Shown here in pieces: positions 50,645-59,002 of a DNA stretch of 64,000 nt. Numbering within the stretch: position 1 is the stretch's first letter; each line of letters starts with the position of its first letter. The DNA comes from Natrononativus amylolyticus. Lineage in GTDB: Archaea; Halobacteriota; Halobacteria; Halobacteriales; Natrialbaceae. The notes under the pieces were generated by a model, which worked only from the letters and a program-made list of their open reading frames with translations, was not told where the DNA came from and did not search any database. Location: NCBI RefSeq assembly GCF_024362525.1, contig NZ_CP101459.1, positions 310,001 to 374,000 on the forward strand, given 5' to 3'. The position numbers were made by a program, and so were the translations under genes.

Positions 50645-51319
50645 ATGGCACAAGCGACACTGACGATCACCATGCCCGAGCAGGTGTGGATCCAGCAGAT
50701 CTCGACGGCGCACCCGGAATCGACGTTCCGGGTGCTCGCGGCCGTCCCGGGTCCCGAATCCGGGTTCGCGCTCGTGCGAATCACCGGACCGAACGTCCCC
50801 GACCTGGTCAAGGACATGGACGACCACCCGCAGATCACGGAGCTCTCACTCGCCCAGTGGAGCGACAACGAGGCGACGGTTCACTTCGAGACGACCGCGC
50901 CGCTGTTGATGTTCTCCTCGCGCGATTCGGGAATGCCGATCGAGCTGCCGGTAGAGATCCGAGACGGCGAGGCGACGATCGAGGTCACGGGCTCGAGAGA
51001 ACGCCTCTCGGAGCTCGCAGACCAGCTGCAGCTGTTCGGACTCCAGTACCGGATCGACCACGTTCGAGAGCGACTCCACCAGCGCCAGCTCCTCTCGGAG
51101 CGCCAGTGCGAACTCGTCGTCGCCGCCGTCGAGCGCGGCTACTACGACACGCCGCGGTGCTGTTCGCTCACCGAACTCGCGGACCACCTCGGCATCGCGA
51201 AGTCGACGTGCAGCGAGACGCTCCACCGCGCCGAGGAGACCATCGTTAAGAGCTTCCTCGAGGACATTCCTGACTCCGACGACCTCAATCCGCTCGAAGA
51301 AGAGCTCGCGACCGCGTGA
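50645..51319 (+). CDS. Bat-type HTH-10 transcriptional regulator
   Basis: A 224-residue protein. The N-terminal ~150 residues are an alpha-beta sensor-like domain. The C-terminal bacterio-opsin-activator HTH is visible as LLSERQCELVVAAVERGYYDTPRCCSLTELADHLGIAKSTCSETLHRAEETIVKSFL. Regulators of this type (for example DmsR) control respiratory genes in haloarchaea. A ctatagtag TATA-like element lies about 30 nt upstream. It is divergent from a DUF2249 gene and upstream of copper and Fe-S redox genes. Confidence 0.9.
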   Translation: MAQATLTITMPEQVWIQQISTAHPESTFRVLAAVPGPESGFALVRITGPNVPDLVKDMDDHPQITELSLAQWSDNEATVHFETTAPLLMFSSRDSGMPIELPVEIRDGEATIEVTGSRERLSELADQLQLFGLQYRIDHVRERLHQRQLLSERQCELVVAAVERGYYDTPRCCSLTELADHLGIAKSTCSETLHRAEETIVKSFLEDIPDSDDLNPLEEELATA

Positions 51320-51334
51320 TCGCGAGACGCTGTT

Positions 51335-51661
51335 CTACTCCTGACGCTTCGCAAGTACCAGCAGTGCGGTGCTATCTTCGACGGCCTCCGGCGAGACGTA
51401 CTGGTCGCCGTCGAACCGAACGACGGTTCCCTCGGTGACGTCGTACTCCTCCTCGCCGAGGGTCACCGTGAGCCGCCCCTCGAGCAGGTGCAACACGATC
51501 TCCCGATCGGGGTGCTGGTGCGGGGCGACGCAGTTTCCTGCCTCGAGCGTCAGGCGGATCGTTTGTGGCTCGCCGTCGAACAGTCGTGCGTGCGGGCGCC
51601 CCTCGAGGTCGTCGAGGGACGCTACCTCGGTCGTCTCGGCGGCGTGGGTCTGGGTCGTCAT
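51335..51661 (-). CDS. Cupin-domain protein
   Basis: A 108-residue single-cupin protein. The metal-binding motif 1 is APHQHPDREIVLHLLEG (two His, one Glu, later His). Motif 2 is weaker (FDGDQYVSPEAV, without the usual His). Haloarchaeal members may bind Fe, Mn or Zn. It is convergent with the Bat-type regulator, 15 bp apart. Confidence 0.85.
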   Translation of the reverse strand: MTTQTHAAETTEVASLDDLEGRPHARLFDGEPQTIRLTLEAGNCVAPHQHPDREIVLHLLEGRLTVTLGEEEYDVTEGTVVRFDGDQYVSPEAVEDSTALLVLAKRQE

Positions 51662-51781
51662 ACGGGTATGCCTCCGCGAGCGCGGCCATTGGTCGTTGGG
51701 CCGAACCGGTTCGGAGCGGTTCCCGGACTCCGGTATCGAATCCCCGTGTTTATACCCGCCGGCTCGAATGATCGACTCGAC

Positions 51782-52279
51782 ATGATCGGGAATCGCCCCT
51801 CGAGGCGGGCACTGCTCGGGACGGCGCTCGCCACCGCCGCGGCCGCCAGCGCCGGCTGTCTCACACAGTCGGCGACGGGGCCGTGGAGCCGCGAACTGCG
51901 TCTGTCTGTTGCGGACGCCGTCCAGTACCACGACCCCAGCTGTGGCTGCTGTGGCGAGTACGCGACGTACCTCGAGGAACACCTCGAGGGCGACCTCGAG
52001 GTCGTCGAGACGGACTCCATGGCAGAGAGAAAGGACGAGGTTGGCGTCCCGTCGGAGATGGCGAGCTGTCACACGGTCGTTCTCGACGGGCTGTTCGTCG
52101 AGGGGCACGTTCCGGTCGACGCCATCGAGGAGGCCCTCGAGACGTCCGACGAGATCGCCGGGATCGCGGTCCCGGGAATGCCGGCGCACTCTCCTGGCAT
52201 GGGCGAACCCGGCGACGAGCCGCTCGAGGTGTACGCTGTGTCGCCGAGCGGCGATCACGAGCCGTTCACGACCGTCTGA
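51782..52279 (+). CDS. DUF411 metal-binding lipoprotein
   Basis: A 165-residue protein with a twin-arginine lipoprotein signal (RR at 8-9, lipobox with C26). The DUF411 core follows: DPSCGCCGEYATYLEEHL (C54, C56, C57), SEMASCHTVVLDGLFVEGHVP and a GIAVPGMPAHSPGMG Met-rich loop. Such proteins occur in copper or silver operons and probably bind Cu. The start has a gtttatacc TATA-like element about 29 nt upstream. It precedes the halocyanin-like gene by about 280 bp. Confidence 0.88.
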   Translation: MIGNRPSRRALLGTALATAAAASAGCLTQSATGPWSRELRLSVADAVQYHDPSCGCCGEYATYLEEHLEGDLEVVETDSMAERKDEVGVPSEMASCHTVVLDGLFVEGHVPVDAIEEALETSDEIAGIAVPGMPAHSPGMGEPGDEPLEVYAVSPSGDHEPFTTV

Positions 52280-52399
52280 TCCGACGCTCGTCCGTGCCCG
52301 CTGCCCGCTTTGCGGTCGGCATCGTCTCGAGCGTCCTCCCGTTTCCGGGCCGGTGCCGATCGGATCAGGACTCAGAGCCGCCACTCGACGGCGTCCCTC

Positions 52400-52490
52400 G
52401 GTTTCGGTAGCCGCCACCAGCGAGTCGTAACTGGAGTTTGAGCCGACGACCAACTCTGTCTCGCCGAACATGATCGTCGGTGTTCCCACG
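52400..52490 (-). pseudogene. Short remnant resembling the C-terminus of a DsbA/thioredoxin-fold protein
   Basis: The minus strand reads GDFHGVGTPTIMFGETELVVG followed by SYDSLVAA, which resembles the cis-Pro loop and final strand-helix of DsbA-like proteins (GTPT...VG...). An in-frame TAA sits just upstream and there is no start, so it can only be a fragment. The resemblance is short and unconfirmed. Confidence 0.3.
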
Positions 52491-52555
52491 CCGTGGAAAT
52501 CGCCTTCTTATTTCAATGAGGTCTCCGCCCCAGGGTCAGACAGAGGAGTCAACTG

Positions 52556-53074
52556 ATGACGAAAATCGACCGCAACCGACGGACGTTCCTGAAGGCATCC
52601 GGTGCAGCGCTGACGATCACACTCGCCGCGGGCTGTCTCGGCAGCGACGACGACGAACCGCAACCGAACACGAACGGCGACGGTGACGGCGGCGACGACG
52701 GTGGCAACGGCGACGACGACGCGGCGACCGACGACCACGACTTCGGCGACTGGTTCGACGGCGTCGACTCCTACGACGGCGTCGTCGACATGACCAGCGA
52801 GGACGAAGTGACGGTGATGAACGGTGCGGGCTCGTCCGGAATGGAGTTCGACCCCGCCGCGATCCGCGTCGACCCCGGGACGACGGTCGTCTGGGAGTGG
52901 ACCGGCGACGGCGGCGGCCACACCGTCACCGAGGACGACGGCCTCTTCGAGAGCGACATGAAGACCGACGCCGGCGAGACGTTCGAGTACACCTTCGACG
53001 ACGCCGGGACGTACCGCTATTACTGCGAACCGCACCTCAACGTCAACCAGAAGGGTGCCGTCGTCGTCGAGTAA
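52556..53074 (+). CDS. Halocyanin-like blue copper lipoprotein with Gln at the axial position
   Basis: A 172-residue protein with a twin-arginine lipoprotein signal (RR at 8-9; lipobox AAGC, C27), an Asp/Gly-rich linker to residue ~62, and a plastocyanin-type domain. Ligands are H122 (GGGHTV), C157 and H160 (YYCEPH). The residue eight positions after the Cys, normally Met, is Q165, as in stellacyanin. Gln ligation would lower the redox potential. A GGAG Shine-Dalgarno sequence precedes the ATG. It is the first gene of the cluster leading into the Fe-S/NrfD operon and may be its electron carrier. Confidence 0.88.
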   Translation: MTKIDRNRRTFLKASGAALTITLAAGCLGSDDDEPQPNTNGDGDGGDDGGNGDDDAATDDHDFGDWFDGVDSYDGVVDMTSEDEVTVMNGAGSSGMEFDPAAIRVDPGTTVVWEWTGDGGGHTVTEDDGLFESDMKTDAGETFEYTFDDAGTYRYYCEPHLNVNQKGAVVVE

Positions 53075-53147
53075 TGACGGCGACAGCAGACGCGATCTCG
53101 ACTCGACGGACGATCCGCTGTCAGGGTCCACAGCCGGTGGTGACTGT

Positions 53148-54380
53148 ATGAGTTCTGACGATTCGGTATCACACCTTCACACTGACGACTGGGAATCGGA
53201 GATGGAACAGCTGCTGGCCGAGACGGAGTACGACACCGAACTCGGCCTCGAGATGGCGAAGGACGCCCAGCGGCTCGTCGCCGGCGAGCTCTCGGAAGCC
53301 GAGTTCTACGAGCGCTACCACGGCGCCGTCATCGAGGAGTTCGGCGTCGACGACCGGCCGGTGGTCGAGGCGTTCGCCGACTCGGAGGACGGGGCGGGGC
53401 TCCTCGAGTCGCTCGCCGAACTCGAAGAGGGCGGCGACCTCCCCCGCCGCGAGGCGATGAAGAAACTCGGCGCCGGAGCCGCGGTTCTCGGCCTCGGTGC
53501 CTGGGCGACGAAAGAGAACACCGACGTGGCGACGGCCGCCGCGGGCGAGGAGGACGACGACGAAGACGGGATGCAGTACGGGATGGTCATCGACCTCGAG
53601 AAGTGCGACGGCTGTCTCGCCTGCGTCACGGCCTGTAGCCAGGAGAACAACACGTCCGCCGGCGCGAACTGGATGTACGTCTTCACCTACGAGGACGACG
53701 ATCAGGACGGCGAGAACTTCCTCGTGCGGACGTGCCAGCACTGCTCGAACGCCCCCTGCGAGAAGGTGTGTCCGACGACGGCTCGCCACAAGCGGACCGA
53801 GGACGGCCTCGTGCTCACCGACTACGACGTCTGTATCGGCTGCCGGTACTGCCAGGTGGCCTGTCCGTACGGCGTCAACTACTTCCAGTGGGGAGAGCCC
53901 GACGTGCCGGGGTCGGAGCTCGATCCGGATCACGTCTTCGACGGGCGCGGTCGCCGCGTCGACAGCCGCCCGCCGAAGGGCGTGATGGGCAAGTGTACGA
54001 TGTGCCCCAGCCGTCAGGACGGCATCCACGGCGAGGACAAGGTCGGGACGACCGCGTGTGAGGAGGCGTGTGCGATGGACGCCATTCACTTCGGCGACAT
54101 GAACGACCCGGAGAGCGACCCCAATCAGTATCTCGAGCAGGTTCGCTCGGAGAAGCCCAACGACCACGAACACTTCCCGAACCGGTCGTCCGACACCGTC
54201 TCGACGTTCCGGCTGCTCGAGGAACTGGGCACCGACCCGAACGTCGTCTTCGTCGGCAACGAGCCCGGACCCAACGCCAGACAGGTCGAGGGACCGGTCT
54301 CCTACGAGGACATCGGCGAGGTCGACCGGCGCAAGGAGGTGCTCGACGACGGCACGTTCGGCGGAGGTGTCGCCCCGTGA
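53148..54380 (+). CDS. 4Fe-4S ferredoxin-type electron-transfer subunit (DmsB/NrfC/PsrB type) with N-terminal domain
   Basis: A 410-residue protein. Residues 1-95 form an acidic helical N-terminal domain. Residues 99-118 (PRREAMKKLGAGAAVLGLGA) look like a twin-arginine-type segment inside the chain. The ferredoxin domain has four Cys clusters: C153/C156/C159/C163, then CQHCSNAPCEKVCP, CIGCRYCQVACP and CTMC...CEEACA. These subunits carry electrons between a molybdopterin enzyme and an NrfD-type membrane subunit. The next gene overlaps by 4 nt. No catalytic subunit gene is in the window. Confidence 0.9.
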   Translation: MSSDDSVSHLHTDDWESEMEQLLAETEYDTELGLEMAKDAQRLVAGELSEAEFYERYHGAVIEEFGVDDRPVVEAFADSEDGAGLLESLAELEEGGDLPRREAMKKLGAGAAVLGLGAWATKENTDVATAAAGEEDDDEDGMQYGMVIDLEKCDGCLACVTACSQENNTSAGANWMYVFTYEDDDQDGENFLVRTCQHCSNAPCEKVCPTTARHKRTEDGLVLTDYDVCIGCRYCQVACPYGVNYFQWGEPDVPGSELDPDHVFDGRGRRVDSRPPKGVMGKCTMCPSRQDGIHGEDKVGTTACEEACAMDAIHFGDMNDPESDPNQYLEQVRSEKPNDHEHFPNRSSDTVSTFRLLEELGTDPNVVFVGNEPGPNARQVEGPVSYEDIGEVDRRKEVLDDGTFGGGVAP

Positions 54381-55780
54381 GCACGAAGACGCCGACGAAG
54401 GCGGATATCCTGCGCCCGCTCGAGCACACTACGAAGCGGTTCGCCCTGGTTTTCGCCGCCGCAGCGGCGGCGTTCGGCCTCTTTCTCGTCGGCTGGACCT
54501 ACCAGCTCCAGCACGGGCTGATCGTCACCGGCCTCGCGGACTGGGGTTCGGGCGGCGGCGTCACCTGGGGGCTGTACATCGGCGCGTTCATCTGGTGGGT
54601 CGGCATCGCCCACGGCGGCATCATCCTCTCCGCCGCCGTTCGGCTGCTGAAGATGGACCGCTACATGCCGGTCGCCCGACTCGCAGAGTTGCTGACGATT
54701 GCCGGCCTCTCGGCCGCCGGCTTCTACATCATCGTTCACATGGGCCGGCCCGACCGGATGGTGACGAGCATCCTCGGGAACTACCACGTCACGATCCACA
54801 ACTCGCCGCTGGTCTGGGACGTGACGGTCATCACGCTGTACTTCGTGATGACGGCGACGTACCTGCTGCTCACTCTGCGCTACGACGTGACCCGCCTGCG
54901 CGCGGACCTCCCGAATCGACTCGAGCCGCTGTACAGACTCCTCACCGTCGGCTACACCGAGAAAGAGGACGCGGTCGTCGAGCGGATGGTCTGGTGGCTC
55001 GCGCTCGCGATCATCATCCTCGCGCCGCTGCTGCTCCACGGCGGGGTCATCCCGTGGCTGTTCGCGCTGATCCCGACGATGCCCGGCTGGTTCGGCGCGA
55101 TCCAGGGGCCGCAGTTCCTCACGATCGCGCTGACGTCGGCGATCAGCGGCGTGATCCTCATCTCCTACGCCTTCAGGACGGCGTACGACTGGAATCACAT
55201 TATCACCGACGACGTCTTCCGGGGGCTGACCCTGTGGCTCGGGGTCTTCGCGCTGCTGTTCCTGTGGCTCCAGCTCCAGCAGATCGTCGGCGGCTCCTTC
55301 GCGGCGCCGATCGATCAGACCGCGGCGACCAGCGCCAAGCTCTCGCACCCGGTGTACGTCGGCGCGATGGTACTGGTCGGGGCGACCCTCGCGTACATCT
55401 TCGCCCAGACGATCCGCCCGTCGCTGTTCACCCCGCTGCGGGCCGTCGGCGCGGGCGTGACCGTCCTGATCGCGACGCTGCTCGAGAAGGTGTTCTTCGT
55501 CGTCGAGGGGCTGATGTACCCGACGTTCGGCCTCTACGAGGCCGTCCCCGGCGCGTACTGGCCGAGTCTCATCGAGATGGCCTCGGTGCTCGGCACGATC
55601 GGGATGGTGACGATGTTCTTCCTCGTCGTGGCCAAGGCGATCCCAGTCGTCGAACTCCACGCGATCGAACACCTGCAGGCGGACCGCGAACCGAAACGCG
55701 ACCCACCGACCGAGAGCGATCCGATGAGCGAGAACGACCCCTCGACTGACGACGGCATCGAACCGGAGGTGACCGTATGA
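54377..55780 (+). CDS. NrfD/PsrC-type membrane quinol-binding subunit
   Basis: A 467-residue protein with nine to ten helices, starting at a GTG that overlaps the previous stop (GTGA). Family features include WGLYIGAFIWWVGIAHGGIILSAAV, FYIIVHMGRPDRM and NSPLVWDVTVITLYF. It takes electrons from menaquinol or returns them, together with the Fe-S subunit. The C-terminus has an acidic tail. The downstream small membrane protein overlaps by 4 nt (ATGA). Confidence 0.93.
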   Translation: MSTKTPTKADILRPLEHTTKRFALVFAAAAAAFGLFLVGWTYQLQHGLIVTGLADWGSGGGVTWGLYIGAFIWWVGIAHGGIILSAAVRLLKMDRYMPVARLAELLTIAGLSAAGFYIIVHMGRPDRMVTSILGNYHVTIHNSPLVWDVTVITLYFVMTATYLLLTLRYDVTRLRADLPNRLEPLYRLLTVGYTEKEDAVVERMVWWLALAIIILAPLLLHGGVIPWLFALIPTMPGWFGAIQGPQFLTIALTSAISGVILISYAFRTAYDWNHIITDDVFRGLTLWLGVFALLFLWLQLQQIVGGSFAAPIDQTAATSAKLSHPVYVGAMVLVGATLAYIFAQTIRPSLFTPLRAVGAGVTVLIATLLEKVFFVVEGLMYPTFGLYEAVPGAYWPSLIEMASVLGTIGMVTMFFLVVAKAIPVVELHAIEHLQADREPKRDPPTESDPMSENDPSTDDGIEPEVTV

Positions 55781-55986
55781 CGACCGGCTTTCCCGGTCCC
55801 GGAACCTGGCTCGTCTTCGGGGTGATCCTGGTGCCGGTGTACGTCATGCTCGTCGCGTGGTTCGCCGGCGAACCCCGTGACACGCGAATGGCCGCACTCG
55901 GCGTCGGCTACCTCGTCGGGCTCACGGTCCTGCTGTGGACCGGGATGTTCCTCAAAACCGTCCTGCTCGACCTCGTGTTCTTCTGA
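55777..55986 (+). CDS. Small membrane protein of the NrfD operon
   Basis: A 69-residue protein with two helices (about 10-27 and 41-67), translationally coupled to the NrfD-type gene by an ATGA overlap. It is too short for a known catalytic subunit and may stabilise the complex. No family recognised. Confidence 0.8.
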   Translation: MTTGFPGPGTWLVFGVILVPVYVMLVAWFAGEPRDTRMAALGVGYLVGLTVLLWTGMFLKTVLLDLVFF

Positions 55987-56099
55987 ACGCGACGGTCGAC
56001 CGGGAGAACCGATACACGAACCACGCGCGACCGCCCGCCGTGCCGACCGGGACCGCGCTCGACTGCCCGTCGGCACTACAACTTCACACACGATACACC

Positions 56100-57194
56100 A
56101 TGACACCGACCGAATCCGAACTCCGACAAAGACTTACAGCCGTCGACGATCCGCTGAACGACGACGACATCGTCTCGCTCGGCCTCGTCAACGACGTCAC
56201 GATCACCGACGACACCGCGCGGATCTCCCTCGCGTTCAACACCCCCTACGCGCCCGCCGAGATGGAGATCGGCACCCGCATCCGCGAGGTCGTCTCCGGG
56301 ATGGGCCTCGAGCCCGACCTGCGCGCCCACGCCGGCCGGGAACACGGCTTCGACGAGGAGATCATGCCGCGGGTCAGAAACATCATCGCCGTCTCTTCCG
56401 GCAAGGGCGGCGTCGGCAAGACGACCGTCGCTGCGAACCTGGCGGCGGGCCTCGAGCGCCAAGGTGCCCACGTCGGTATCCTCGACGCCGACATTCACGG
56501 CCCCAACGTCCCCCGGATCCTGCCGATCGAGGGCGAGCCGGGCGTCACGCCGGAAGAGGAGCTCGTCCCGCCGCGCTCGGGCGGCGTTCGCGTGATGAGC
56601 ATGGGCTTTCTCACCGAGAACGCGGACGACCCGGCCCTCTTGCGGGGGCCGATGGTCAACAACATCATGACGAAGTTCCTCGACGGGGTCGAGTGGGGTC
56701 GTCTCGACTACCTCATCGTCGACCTCCCGCCGGGGACGGGCGACACGGCGCTCGACCTGTTACAGACGATGCCGGTCACCGGGGCCGTCATCGTCACGAC
56801 GCCACAGCAGATGGCCGTCGACGACACCCGAAAGGGACTGCGCATGTTCCAGAAACACCACACGCCGGTGCTGGGCGTCGTCGAGAACATGAGCACGTTC
56901 CACTGCCCCTCTTGCGAGGACGAACACGACCTGTTCGGCCGCGACGGCGGCGAGGACATCAGCGCCGACTACGACGTCCCGCTGCTCGGCACACTCCCGC
57001 TGCACCCCGACTTCGGGGCCGACGGCACCGACGGCCCGGCGGTGAAAAACGACGACAGCCCGATCCAGGAGACGATCGTCGACCTCGTCGACGGCGTGAG
57101 CGATCGGATCGGCGAGATCAACCGCAGACGGGTCGCCGAACACGCGGCCCCGATGGCTGACGAGCCGGTTCCTGGCGCCGAACGCGCACAGTGA
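56100..57194 (+). CDS. Mrp/NBP35-family Fe-S cluster carrier ATPase
   Basis: A 364-residue protein with an N-terminal DUF59/MIP18-like domain (LRQRLTAVDDPLNDDDIVSLGLVNDV) and a P-loop GKGGVGKTT at 101-109 (deviant Walker A). DADIHGPNVPRIL and LIVDLPPGTGDTALDLLQ follow, and the CPSC motif expected to hold the bridging cluster is present. It inserts Fe-S clusters into target proteins, plausibly the ferredoxin subunit just upstream. Its promoter is probably the gatacacc element before the ATG. Confidence 0.95.
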   Translation: MTPTESELRQRLTAVDDPLNDDDIVSLGLVNDVTITDDTARISLAFNTPYAPAEMEIGTRIREVVSGMGLEPDLRAHAGREHGFDEEIMPRVRNIIAVSSGKGGVGKTTVAANLAAGLERQGAHVGILDADIHGPNVPRILPIEGEPGVTPEEELVPPRSGGVRVMSMGFLTENADDPALLRGPMVNNIMTKFLDGVEWGRLDYLIVDLPPGTGDTALDLLQTMPVTGAVIVTTPQQMAVDDTRKGLRMFQKHHTPVLGVVENMSTFHCPSCEDEHDLFGRDGGEDISADYDVPLLGTLPLHPDFGADGTDGPAVKNDDSPIQETIVDLVDGVSDRIGEINRRRVAEHAAPMADEPVPGAERAQ

Positions 57195-57307
57195 CCCCAT
57201 CTCGGGGGTGACCACGGGGCACCCCCTCACAACTCTGTGAATCGAAAGAAATCCCTGCCGTAGCGTCGTCGGTGGCGGCCGCTACTGACCGCTCACTCTT
57301 CCCCGCT

Positions 57308-57607
57308 CTACTCTACATGGACGCGCGTGACGTGGCCGCCGCAGCCACAGCGGTCGACGTACTCGTACTCGAGAGCGTCGAACGCCGCCTCGAGGGCGTC
57401 GTAGAGGTACGTCGACGGGTGCCCGTGAGCGGTGTGCGTTACGAGGTTGACGTGACAGCCGGCGGCCGTCCGTTCGACGGCGTCGAGCGCTTCCGCGACG
57501 ACCAGGTCGCGGTCGTCCGCGTGGCGGGGGTGCTCGAGGTTCGCCGACCACGATGTGTCGTGGTCGGGGCGTGCGGTCGAGTCGGTAGGGAGGTTCGTGG
57601 TCACCAT
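57308..57607 (-). CDS. CGCGG-motif protein, probable RiPP precursor of the rSAM-modified type
   Basis: A 99-residue protein with a CGCGG motif at 87-91 followed by HVTRVHVE at the C-terminus, and a conserved-looking core with HTAHGHPSTYLYDALEAAF. A haloarchaeal family named for this motif is annotated as a putative peptide modified by a radical-SAM/SPASM enzyme. No radical-SAM gene is visible in the window. It begins 44 bp after the stop of the GAF-domain kinase and is co-directional with it. Confidence 0.7.
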   Translation of the reverse strand: MVTTNLPTDSTARPDHDTSWSANLEHPRHADDRDLVVAEALDAVERTAAGCHVNLVTHTAHGHPSTYLYDALEAAFDALEYEYVDRCGCGGHVTRVHVE

Positions 57608-57651
57608 ACCTGGTGGTTCGGCGCCCGGCACCGTCCGTGTCGCGGCGAACA

Positions 57652-58857
57652 TCATCGCGTCGGTCGCTCGTCGACGAACTCGACGTTCCCGAACTCGAAC
57701 CTGGCGCCGCCGGACTCGCTCTCGGTCAGGGTGCACGTCCACCCGTACACCGAACAGATCTCCCTGACGAACGTGAGCCCGAGCCCCGAGCCGCCGGCGT
57801 CGGCCGCCGTGGTGAACCCCACGTCGAAGACGGACGCGCGCTCGTCGGCCGGGACGCCGGGACCGTCGTCGGCGACGAAAAAGCCGTCGTCAGTGCCGCC
57901 GACGCGAACGGTCACGTCGTCGCCCCCGTGGATCACCGCGTTCTCGAGCAGGTTCCTGAACATGAGGTGGATGTACGTCTCGTCGGCGCGCACTACACCG
58001 TCGAGGGCGACCTCGAGTCGTGCCTCGGGTGTCGCGACACCCGCCCACGCCTCCCGAACGACCGCGGAGAGTTCGATCGGCGTGGTTTCGCCGACCGCCT
58101 CCCGTCCCTGTACGAGAATCAGCATGACGTCGACGATGCTCTCGATGCGGTCGAACGCCTCCGTGACGTACTCGACCGCTTGCGGGGCGGTCTCCGTCGG
58201 CAGTCGCTGGCTGTAGATCTGGCCGATCGAGACGGGGTTTCGAAGCTCGTGTGCGAGCATGCCGGCGAAGCTCTCGAGGCGGGTGTTCGACCGCTCGAGT
58301 TCGACGACCGTCTCCTCGAGTTCGGTCCGGTACTCGTGGCGCTCGATCGCCGCCGCGAGGACGTTCGCGACGCTCTGTACGAAGGTGACGTCGTACTCGG
58401 TGAACTCCCGGTGGTCGGTGGCGTGGACGCCCAGAATTCCCCACGGTTCCTCGACGGTTCCGATGATGACGCTGATGCCGCTCACCACGCCGTGCTCGAT
58501 GAGGAGGTCGGGGCCGCTGAACCGCTCTTCGGTCCGGAGGTCGTCGACAACGACCGGTTCCTCCGAGAGGAGCGTGTAGCCGGCCTGCGAGTTCGTATCG
58601 GTCGGGACGATCGCGGTCCCGACGAGCCCGTCGTCCCAGCCGACGCCCTGCCTGAGTAACACGCCATCGCCGCCCGAAACGACCTCGAGGACCTTGCAGT
58701 ACTCGCTGTCCAGCGTCTCGGCGACGGCCGCCGCGGCGTCGTGCATGAGCTGATCGAGGTCGTTATCCTCGAGTGCCTGCTGGCCGAGTTCGGTGACGAC
58801 CTCCTGCTGGCGAACCCGCGAGTGCAGTTCCGTGTCCGTCGGGGGCGATGAACGCAT
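57652..58857 (-). CDS. GAF-domain sensor histidine kinase
   Basis: A 401-residue soluble kinase. A GAF domain covers about residues 20-175 (LDQLMHDAAAAVAETLDSEYCKVLEV ... GILGVHATDHREF). HisKA has GMLAHELRNPVSI, then NLLENAVIHGG, ADDGPGVP and GSGLGLTFV in HATPase. GAF domains bind small ligands, heme or cofactors. It is upstream of the CGCGG gene on the same strand and may sense a redox signal for this region. Confidence 0.92.
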   Translation of the reverse strand: MRSSPPTDTELHSRVRQQEVVTELGQQALEDNDLDQLMHDAAAAVAETLDSEYCKVLEVVSGGDGVLLRQGVGWDDGLVGTAIVPTDTNSQAGYTLLSEEPVVVDDLRTEERFSGPDLLIEHGVVSGISVIIGTVEEPWGILGVHATDHREFTEYDVTFVQSVANVLAAAIERHEYRTELEETVVELERSNTRLESFAGMLAHELRNPVSIGQIYSQRLPTETAPQAVEYVTEAFDRIESIVDVMLILVQGREAVGETTPIELSAVVREAWAGVATPEARLEVALDGVVRADETYIHLMFRNLLENAVIHGGDDVTVRVGGTDDGFFVADDGPGVPADERASVFDVGFTTAADAGGSGLGLTFVREICSVYGWTCTLTESESGGARFEFGNVEFVDERPTR

Positions 58858-59002
58858 TCCGAAGTACTCCCTCTCCGTGTACAGACGCCGGGTTGAACGC
58901 GCAGGCGTATAAATTCTCGCTACCGGTGGGGGACGGGTCCGACCGTTTCCGTCGTTCGATTCGGGTCTCCCGGGACGACTCCGGCGTCGGTGGGTCGTCC
59001 CG

